The position numbers and the translations under genes were made by a program. The notes under the pieces are model-generated. The model was not told the DNA's origin. It made no database searches and saw only the letters and a program-made list of their open reading frames with translations. Shown piece after piece: positions 57,536 to 63,978 of a stretch of DNA of 64,000 nucleotides. This DNA comes from Eledone cirrhosa (Eukaryota > Mollusca > Cephalopoda > Octopoda > Eledonidae): contig OZ024740.1 in the NCBI GenBank assembly GCA_964016885.1, forward strand, positions 2,887,336 through 2,951,335, given 5' to 3'. Each line of letters opens with the position of its first letter. The stretch's first letter is position 1.

Positions 57536-60500
57536 TTCAGAGATTCTTTCCTGAGACATTCTAACCACATGTTGATAGTATCGGAGCTGTGACCTCTCAA
57601 TTCAGAGATTCTTTCCATGAGACATTCTAGCCACATGTTGATAGTATCGGAGCTGTGACCTCTCAATTCAGAGATTCTTTCCTGAGACATTCTAACCACA
57701 TGTTGATAGTATCGGAGCTGTGACCTCTCAATTCAGAGATTCTTTCCTGAGACATTCTAGCCACATGTTGATAGTATCGGAGCTGTGACCTCTCAATTCA
57801 GAGATTCTTTCCATGAGACATTCTAGCCACATGTTGATAGTATCGGAGCTGTGACCTCTCAATTCAGAGATTCTTTCCATGAGACATTCTAACCACATGT
57901 TGATAGTATCGGAGCTGTGACCTCTCAATTCAGAGATTCTTTCCTGAGACATTCTAACCACATGTTGATAGTATCAGAGCTGTGACCTCTCAATTCAGAG
58001 ATTCTTTCCATGAGACATTCTAACCACATGTTGATAGTATCAGAGCTGTGACCTCTCAATTCAGAGATTCTTTCCTGAGACATTCTAACCACATGTTGAT
58101 AGTATCGGAGCTGTGACCTCTCAATTCAGAGATTCTTTCCTGAGACATTCTAACCACATGTTGATAGTATCAGAGCTGTGACCTCTCAATTCAGAGATTC
58201 TTTCCTGAGACATTCTAACCACATGTTGATAGTATCAGAGCTGTGACCTCTCAATTCAGAGATTCTTTCCTGAGACATTCTAGCCACATGTTGATAGTGT
58301 CGGAGCTGTGACCTCTCAATTCAGAGATTCTTTCCTGAGACATTCTAACCACATGTTGATAGTATCAGAGCTGTGACCTCTCAATTCAGAGATTCTTTCC
58401 TGAGACATTCTAGCCACATGTTGATAGTATCAGAGCTGTGACCTCTCAATTCAGAGATTCTTTCCTGAGACATTCTAACCACATGTTGATAGTATCAGAG
58501 CTGTGACCTCTCAATTCAGAGATTCTTTCCTGAGACATTCTAACCACATGTTGATAGTATCAGAGCTGTGACCTCTCAATTCAGAGATTCTTTCCTGAGA
58601 CATTCTAGCCACATGTTGATAGTATCAGAGCTGTGACCTCTCAATTCAGAGATTCTTTCCTGAGACATTCTAACCACATGTTTATAGTATCGGAGCTGTG
58701 ACCTCTCAATTCAGAGATTCTTTCCTGAGACATTCTAGCCACATGTTGATAGTATCGGAGCTGTGACCTCTCAATTCAGAGATTCTTTCCATGAGACATT
58801 CTAGCCACATGTTGATAGTATCGGAGCTGTGACCTCTCAATTCAGAGATTCTTTCCATGAGACATTCTAACCACATGTTGATAGTATCGGAGCTGTGACC
58901 TCTCAATTCAGAGATTCTTTCCTGAGACATTCTAACCACATGTTGATAGTATCAGAGCTGTGACCTCTCAATTCAGAGATTCTTTCCATGAGACATTCTA
59001 ACCACATGTTGATAGTATCAGAGCTGTGACCTCTCAATTCAGAGATTCTTTCCTGAGACATTCTAACCACATGTTGATAGTATCGGAGCTGTGACCTCTC
59101 AATTCAGAGATTCTATCCTGAGACATTCTAACCACATGTTGATAGTATCAGAGCTGTGACCTCTCAATTCAGAGATTCTTTCCATGAGACATTCTATCCA
59201 CATGTTGATAGTATCGGAGCTGTGACCTCTCAATTCAGAGATTCTTTCCATGAGACATTCTAACCACATGTTGATAGTATCAGAGCTGTGACCTCTCAAT
59301 TCAGAGATTCTTTCCTGAGTCATTCTAGCCACATGTTGATAGTATCAGAGCTGTGACCTCTCAATTCAGAGATTCTTTCCATGAGACATTCTAACCACAT
59401 GTTGATAGTATCAGAGCTGTGACCTCTCAATTCAGAGATTCTTTCCTGAGACATTCTAACCACATGTTTATAGTATCGGAGCTGTGACCTCTCAATTCAG
59501 AGATTCTTTCCTGAGACATTCTAGCCACATGTTGATAGTATCGGAGCTGTGACCTCTCAATTCAGAGATTCTTTCCTGAGACATTCTAACCACATGTTGA
59601 TAGTATCGGAGCTGTGACCTCTCAATTCAGAGATTCTTTCCATGAGACATTCTAGCCACATGTTGATAGTATCGGAGCTGTGACCTCTCAATTCAGAGAT
59701 TCTTTCCTGAGACATTCTAACCACATGTTGATAGTATCGGAGCTGTGACCTCTCAATTCAGAGATTCTTTCCTGAGACATTCTAGCCACATGTTGATAGT
59801 ATCGGAGCTGTGACCTCTCAATTCAGAGATTCTTTCCATGAGACATTCTAGCCACATGTTGATAGTATCGGAGCTGTGACCTCTCAATTCAGAGATTCTT
59901 TCCATGAGACATTCTAACCACATGTTGATAGTATCGGAGCTGTGACCTCTCAATTCAGAGATTCTTTCCTGAGACATTCTAACCACATGTTGATAGTATC
60001 AGAGCTGTGACCTCTCAATTCAGAGATTCTTTCCATGAGACATTCTAACCACATGTTGATAGTATCAGAGCTGTGACCTCTCAATTCAGAGATTCTTTCC
60101 TGAGACATTCTAACCACATGTTGATAGTATCGGAGCTGTGACCTCTCAATTCAGAGATTCTTTCCTGAGACATTCTAACCACATGTTGATAGTATCAGAG
60201 CTGTGACCTCTCAATTCAGAGATTCTTTCCTGAGACATTCTAACCACATGTTGATAGTATCAGAGCTGTGACCTCTCAATTCAGAGATTCTTTCCTGAGA
60301 CATTCTAACCACATGTTGATAGTATCAGAGCTGTGACCTCTCAATTCAGAGATTCTTTCCTGAGACATTCTAACCACATGTTGATAGTATCAGAGCTGTG
60401 ACCTCTCAATTCAGAGATTCTTTCCTGAGACATTCTAGCCACATGTTGATAGTGTCGGAGCTGTGACCTCTCAATTCAGAGATTCTTTCCTGAGACATTC

Positions 60501-60800
60501 TAACCACATGTTGATAGTATCAGAGCTGTGACCTCTCAATTCAGAGATTCTTTCCTGAGACATTCTAGCCACATGTTGATAGTATCAGAGCTGTGACCTC
60601 TCAATTCAGAGATTCTTTCCTGAGACATTCTAACCACATGTTGATAGTATCAGAGCTGTGACCTCTCAATTCAGAGATTCTTTCCTGAGACATTCTAACC
60701 ACATGTTGATAGTATCAGAGCTGTGACCTCTCAATTCAGAGATTCTTTCCTGAGACATTCTAGCCACATGTTGATAGTATCAGAGCTGTGACCTCTCAAT
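56620..60800. repeat. Tandem duplication, 2025-bp unit (31 monomers)
   Basis: The segment 56620-58644 recurs from 58645 onward, with marks 2025 bp apart: ATGTTTATAG (56654 and 58679), TTCTATCCTGAG (near 57086 and 59111) and CTATCCACATG (near 57170 and 59195). The second copy has G at 59055 where the first has C (57030). It has also gained two 65-mers: the AGTGTCGG monomer starts at 58255 in the first copy and 60410 in the second, 2155 bp apart. The end given is approximate because the second copy merges into the trimer-ordered edge. Confidence 0.85.
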
Positions 60801-61319
60801 TCAGAGATTCTTTCCTGAGACATTCTAACCACATGTTGATAGTATCAGAGCTGTGACCTCTCAATTCAGAGATTCTTTCCTGAGACATTCTAACCACATG
60901 TTGATAGTATCAGATCTGTGACCTCTCAATTCAGAGATTCTTTCCTGAGACATTCTAGCCACATGTTGATAGTATCAGAGCTGTGACCTCTCAATTCAGA
61001 GATTCTTTCCTGAGACATTCTAACCACATGTTGATAGTATCAGAGCTGTGACCTCTCAATTCAGAGATTCTTTCCTGTGACATTCTAACCACATGTTGAT
61101 AGTATCAGAGCTGTGACCTCTCAATTCAGAGATTCTTTCCTGAGACATTCTAGCCACATGTTGATAGTATCAGAGCTGTGACCTCTCAATTCAGAGATTC
61201 TTTCCTGAGACATTCTAACCACATGTTGATAGTATCAGAGCTGTGACCTCTCAATTCAGAGATTCTTTCCTGAGACATTCTAACCACATGTTGATAGTAT
61301 CAGAGCTGTGACCTCTCAA
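60540..61319. repeat. Higher-order repeat: four 195-bp trimers
   Basis: At monomer position 29 the order is G, A, A repeated four times: CTAGCC at monomers 60540, 60735, 60930 and 61125, and CTAACC at the two after each. Single private changes (CAGATCTG near 60911, CCTGTGACA near 61075) do not disturb the order. This is a true higher-order unit of three monomers. Confidence 0.88.
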
Positions 61320-61839
61320 TTCAGAGATTCTTTCCTGAGACATTCTAGCCACATGTTGATAGTGTCGGAGCTGTGACCTCTCAATTCAGAGATTCTTTCC
61401 TGAGACATTCTAGCCACATGTTGATAGTATCGGAGCTGTGACCTCTCAATTCAGAGATTCTTTCCTGAGACATTCTAGCCACATGTTGATAGTGTCGGAG
61501 CTGTGACCTCTCAATTCAGAGATTCTTTCCTGAGACATTCTAGCCACATGTTGATAGTGTCGGAGCTGTGACCTCTCAATTCAGAGATTCTTTCCTGAGA
61601 CATTCTAGCCACATGTTGATAGTGTCGGAGCTGTGACCTCTCAATTCAGAGATTCTTTCCTGAGACATTCTAGCCACATGTTGATAGTATCGGAGCTGTG
61701 ACCTCTCAATTCAGAGATTCTTTCCTGAGACATTCTAGCCACATGTTGATAGTGTCGGAGCTGTGACCTCTCAATTCAGAGATTCTTTCCTGAGACATTC
61801 TAGCCACATGTTGATAGTGTCGGAGCTGTGACCTCTCAA
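61320..61839. repeat. Higher-order repeat: two 260-bp tetramers
   Basis: All eight monomers carry CTAGCC, and position 45 reads G, A, G, G and then G, A, G, G (AGTGTCGG or AGTATCGG). The block therefore repeats with a four-monomer period of 260 bp. It is the most homogeneous part of the array and lies directly before its terminal partial monomer. Confidence 0.8.
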
Positions 61840-61896
61840 TTCAGAGATTCTTTCCTGAGACATTCTAACCACATGTTCATAGTATCGGAGCTGTGA

Positions 61897-61931
61897 GTGG
61901 CTCTATCCGGAGTGACTCTCTCATCTCCGAG
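61897..61931. repeat. Degenerate partial monomer at the array boundary
   Basis: Beyond the last clear monomer, the segment CTATCCGGAGTGACTCTCTC, followed by a short GAG-ending stretch, can be aligned with the monomer part TATCGGAGCTGTGACCTCTC and its CAATTCAGAG end, using a few gaps. It looks like a decayed remnant at the array edge. The match is short and could be chance. Confidence 0.4.
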
Positions 61932-61945
61932 CTACGCACTTTATT

Positions 61946-62093
61946 GAGTAACTTTACTGGCGTATTCTTTTATTAGTATCTCTGGATGAAAGTTGACTTG
62001 GGCTGAATTTAATCTCCAAACCTGCGATCAAATTCTGCCGAAGTCAACATTCATCCACGGGATACTGATAAAATAACGAGCAAGTTAAGTAAT
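61946..62093. repeat. Inverted repeat of two SINE-like arms
   Basis: The left arm 61947-62010 and the right arm 62030-62093 are imperfect reverse complements around a 19-bp spacer. In the inner 43 positions about 37 match (25 of 30 next to the spacer, then 12 of 13 after a one-base shift). The outer part is weaker. The right arm reads AAATTCTGCCGAAGTC, then TTCATCC, then GATAAAATAA and AAGTTAAGTAA. This order resembles the body of tRNA-derived SINEs that I recall from cephalopods (TTCAAATTC, GCCGAGGTCGAC, TTTCATCC, GTCGATAAATTAAGTACC). The left arm reads the same in the opposite orientation. The pair is probably two decayed, oppositely inserted SINE copies or a foldback element. Confidence 0.6.
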
Positions 62094-62201
62094 ATAGGAG
62101 ATATAATTCGCTAACCCTCTTCTCTCAAATTTCTTGTCTTGTACCTCGTATGTTAGATCCCCAGTAAAAACAGATATATGTATGATTTCTTATCTGCATC
62201 A

Positions 62202-62225
62202 CCCCCCCCCCCAAAAAAAAAAAAA
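62202..62225. repeat. Adjacent homopolymers C11 and A13
   Basis: Eleven C (62202-62212) are followed directly by thirteen A (62213-62225). This is simple low-complexity sequence. The A run could be the tail of a decayed retroposed element reading left to right, but no element body is recognisable in front of it. Confidence 0.85.
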
Positions 62226-62320
62226 TAAGGGTAAAGTAAAAAGAAAACCACTTTCAAGTAATGCTATCTTCATTGTACATTTAAAATATATTATGTCTTC
62301 CCACCTATTTTGAAAACAGT

Positions 62321-62345
62321 TATTTATTTATTTAATTATTTATTT
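62321..62345. repeat. TATT-rich microsatellite
   Basis: An imperfect run of TATT/ATTT units is interrupted once by TTAATT. It is simple sequence with no further structure. Confidence 0.8.
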
Positions 62346-62421
62346 GAAGGGAAAAAGATATAGATTTTATTCACAATTGTATAAATAATATTAAAAATAC
62401 ATAAATAACATAACAAATATA

Positions 62422-63297
62422 ATGTCCTTGAGAAACACAAATATAAACACATATAACAAATACAATCAACGATTGAAAGGAATCTCACAAATACAACAAT
62501 GGCCTTGCTCAGTATGTAGGAAAGGTGTAGGTAGGAACTCCATTCTTTGCCCCAAATGCAAACAATGGGTACACAAGAGATGTAGCGGGATCTCAGGAAG
62601 CTTAATTAAGAATGTAGGATTCACATGCAGCAGCTGTGCTGAAACAGCAAGCAAACAGCCACAGGAAACAAGTACCACCAATCTCTGGGAGGGCCCTGTA
62701 GAAACAGTAGACAGCTTCTGCTACCTAGGTGACCGAATTAGCAACGGAGGTGGGTGCTCAGAAAGTACAATAACTAGGGTAAGAACGGGATGGAAGAAGT
62801 TTAGGGAACTACTACCACTGCTAGCTGCAAAAGGCTTCTCCCTCAGAATGAAAGGCAGACTGTATGATGCGTGTATCCGAACAGCGATGTTGCATGGTAG
62901 TGAGACCTGGGCGCTGAAGGTGGAAGACTTACGTAGATTAGAGAGAAACGAAGCCTGCATGCTCCGATGGATGTGTAACAGTAATATACGTGAACGACAA
63001 AGCATAAAGGAATTGAGAGAGAGACTGAGCATAAGAGGAATCAAATGCTGCGTGCAGGAGAGGCGGTTACGCTGGTATGGACATGTGATGCGTATGAAGG
63101 ATGACAGCTGCATAAAAAGGTGCAGAGCACTAGAAGTTGATGGAAACCGCGGAGTGGGGAGACCCAAGATGACTTGGGATGAGGTGATAAAAGCCGACCT
63201 TACCCAACTACACCTCTCAAAGTCAATGACACACGACCGTGACCTCTGGCGTCACGCAGTAATACAGGGTACCCGACCTCCCATGGGTACATGCTGA
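62422..63297 (+). CDS. C-terminal fragment of a LINE reverse-transcriptase protein with a PHD-like zinc finger
   Basis: The 291-residue open frame has two parts. Residues 29-72 form a C4HC3 pattern (Cys29, 32, 43, 46, His51, Cys54, 69, 72) with WVHKRCSG around the histidine, as in PHD-type zinc-binding modules. Residues 96-277 match the part of LINE proteins that follows the reverse-transcriptase palm: FCYLGDRIS (99-107), GWKKFRELLPLL (123-134), LHGSETWALK (157-166), RLRWYGHVMRM (215-225), GRPKMTW (246-252) and DRDLWR (272-277). The YADD catalytic motif and the endonuclease are missing, so the fragment cannot be an active reverse transcriptase. The start ATG is only the first in frame. The first 26 residues lie in AT-rich DNA and may be flanking sequence. 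The absence of internal stops suggests a fairly young insertion. Expression is not implied. Confidence 0.85.
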   Translation: MSLRNTNINTYNKYNQRLKGISQIQQWPCSVCRKGVGRNSILCPKCKQWVHKRCSGISGSLIKNVGFTCSSCAETASKQPQETSTTNLWEGPVETVDSFCYLGDRISNGGGCSESTITRVRTGWKKFRELLPLLAAKGFSLRMKGRLYDACIRTAMLHGSETWALKVEDLRRLERNEACMLRWMCNSNIRERQSIKELRERLSIRGIKCCVQERRLRWYGHVMRMKDDSCIKRCRALEVDGNRGVGRPKMTWDEVIKADLTQLHLSKSMTHDRDLWRHAVIQGTRPPMGTC

Positions 63298-63314
63298 AGC
63301 ATATAATCAATATG

Positions 63315-63327
63315 CCCCCCCCCCCCC
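63315..63327. repeat. C13 homopolymer
   Basis: Thirteen C lie between the end of the LINE frame and the start of its conserved tail. Simple sequence of this kind is prone to length error in assembly. Confidence 0.9.
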
Positions 63328-63331
63328 GCAA

Positions 63332-63430
63332 GGTGGTCGTGGAGGTGCCACGGCAAAAAAGCACCCAGCCCACACTGTAAAGTGGACGTGTAGGCGCCAC
63401 GAAAAAGCACCCAGCACTCACTGTAAATGA
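63332..63430. repeat. Internal tandem duplication in the LINE tail
   Basis: Two diverged units of about 50 bp lie side by side. The first (about 63332-63381) reads GGAGGTGCCACGGCAAAAAA, then GCACCCAGCCCACACTGTAA. The second (about 63383-63430) reads TAGGCGCCACGAAAAAGCAC, then CCAGCACTCACTGTAAATG. Both share GCCACG, AAAAAGCACCCAGC and CACTGTAAA. Confidence 0.75.
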
Positions 63431-63576
63431 GGTTGGTGTTAGGAAGGGCATCCAGCTGTAGAAATCAAGCCAGATCAGTTCCTGTATGAGCAAGGCATGG
63501 TCAGCCGACCAGACACTGCCCACAACAGGACAACCCGTCTAACCCATGCTAGCGTGGAAGAACGGACGTAAAACGG

Positions 63577-63594
63577 TGATGATGATGATGATGA
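63577..63594 (+). repeat. (TGA)6 microsatellite at the element's 3' end
   Basis: Six TGA units directly follow AACGG at the end of the tail. This position is where LINEs that end in a short tandem repeat rather than poly-A carry it. Confidence 0.9.
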
Positions 63595-63956
63595 CAACAC
63601 CAAAATATATGACCAGAGAGAAAGAAAAGAGAGAAAAAAAGAAAATAGAAAAAAGGGGTAGCAAAAAACAAAGAACGAAAACAACCATCAATTGACCACC
63701 AAATGTGACAATTGGTCACACATTATAAGGCCCAACGGAACACTTTGAGACAAGCCAAAATATATTTTGTCATTTCTTACACACACAAGTATATACGATA
63801 TAATTTGTGAAGTGTTTTACATTTGTTGTCTCAATAACGAGATACCGTTGACATAGAAATCAAATGACAGGGAATACCAAATATTAAATGATGATAATGA
63901 AAATTATTGTGTACAGTGTACAGTGCTCAGGTGCACTACATTACATATATACATAA
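63595..63956. other. Noncoding DNA downstream of the LINE
   Basis: The segment starts with a purine-rich stretch (about 63614-63680, mostly GA and A) and continues as AT-rich DNA. It contains small palindromes: TGTGACAATTGGTCACA (63704-63720, 6-bp arms) and CAAAATATATTTTG (63756-63769, perfect). A short GTACAGTG duplication lies near 63911. No gene or RNA is recognisable. Confidence 0.65.
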
Positions 63957-63972
63957 TATATATATATATATA
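63957..63972. repeat. (TA)8 microsatellite
   Basis: Eight TA units lie immediately before a reverse-oriented copy of the LINE/SINE tail. It may be the 3'-terminal simple repeat of that inverted element. Confidence 0.85.
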
Positions 63973-63978
63973 CATATT

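Larger units (their letters stand above)
1..61896. repeat. Satellite array of 65/66-bp monomers, about 945 copies
   Basis: Every line from 1 to 61896 is a head-to-tail copy of one monomer that starts TTCAGAGATTCTTTCC and ends TGACCTCTCAA, about 42% GC. Two lengths alternate: 65 bp, and 66 bp with one extra A between monomer positions 16 and 17. Common variable sites in 65-mer numbering are 21 (A/T), 29 (G/A), 38-40 (TGA/CTG), 45 (A/G), 47 (C/T), 48 (A/G) and 58-59 (CC/CG/TG). The copy number is an estimate from array length and the 65:66 mix implied by internal duplications. All monomers seen are in the same orientation, and I saw no inserted element. The left end lies outside the window. A centromeric, subtelomeric or other heterochromatic location is possible, but nothing in the sequence decides it. 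Confidence 0.98.
60085..61896. repeat. Array edge made only of 65-bp monomers
   Basis: After the last 66-mer (60019-60084) there are exactly 27 full 65-mers and a final 57-bp partial monomer ending in GCTGTGA. No 66-mer or length indel occurs here, unlike the rest of the array, where about 30-75% of monomers are 66 bp depending on the block. Confidence 0.93.
62094..62421. other. AT-rich noncoding spacer
   Basis: This stretch between the SINE-like arms and the retrotransposon fragment has no open frame of note. It contains a C11-A13 run and an ATTT-rich run, listed separately. I see no RNA gene or promoter that I can support. Confidence 0.7.
62422..63594 (+). mobile_element. 5'-truncated non-LTR (LINE) retrotransposon with its 3' tail
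   Basis: The element consists of the 291-codon C-terminal frame (62422-63297), a short C-rich 3' untranslated start, a conserved-looking tail (63332-63576) and a terminal TGA microsatellite (63577-63594). Loss of the 5' part and a simple-repeat 3' end are typical of target-primed LINE insertion. The endonuclease and the reverse-transcriptase catalytic core are absent from the window. I could not find a convincing target-site duplication, and the true 5' junction may lie a few tens of bases inside or outside the open frame. The clade is not assigned. Confidence 0.8.
63332..63594 (+). mobile_element. LINE/SINE-type 3' tail
   Basis: The tail contains, in order, two GCCACG...AAGCACCCAGC...ACTGTAAA blocks, GTTAGGAAGGGCATCCAGC, TGTAGAAATCAAGCCAGATC, TAACCCATGCTAGCGTGG, ACGGACGTAAAACGG and a TGA run. 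I recall this order as very common in octopus and squid genomic DNA, both as LINE 3' ends and as SINE tails that share them. It would be the part recognised by the element's reverse transcriptase. The identification is from memory, not from a search. Confidence 0.7.

Noticed and set aside
324..59986. Dozens of minus-strand genes encoding a 22-residue repeat protein
   Set aside because: Lengths rise in steps of one monomer and the ends are always the frame shift at a 65-mer. The same DNA is repeated hundreds of times with broken frames. No start context, domain or splice structure is visible.
1..61896. CRISPR array
   Set aside because: The repeats are directly adjacent with no unique spacers, and the flanking DNA is eukaryotic with a LINE. 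No cas gene is present.
1..61896. Telomeric repeat or rDNA spacer
   Set aside because: There are no TTAGGG-type units or rRNA sequence. The 65/66-bp monomer is unrelated to either.
1..61896. CENP-B-box satellite
   Set aside because: I looked for a TTCG-GGAAACGGG type box in the monomer and found none. A centromeric role remains possible but is not supported by this motif.
1..61896. Nuclear-receptor half-sites (TGACCT) and CACATG E-boxes in every monomer as a regulatory array
   Set aside because: Six-base motifs occur by chance in a 65-bp unit and are then multiplied by amplification. Spacing of 65-66 bp gives no paired half-site.
62022..62040. tRNA gene or intact B box around GATCAAATTC
   Set aside because: The segment resembles a decayed SINE B-box region, but there is no matching A box or cloverleaf.
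62422..63297. A host PHD-finger gene
   Set aside because: The finger is followed at once by YLG, GSETWA, RLRWYGHV and GRP-TW motifs of LINE proteins and by a LINE 3' tail, so it belongs to the retrotransposon.
62395..63625. Target-site duplication around the LINE
   Set aside because: I compared ACAACACCAAAATATATGAC after the TGA run with the AT-rich DNA near 62400-62470 and found no convincing direct repeat.
62466..63684. Minus-strand open frames opposite and just past the LINE (62466-62681, 62721-63167, 63200-63523, 63475-63684)
   Set aside because: They overlap the LINE coding strand or its tail and purine-rich flank, have low-complexity composition and show no recognisable domain. They are shadows.
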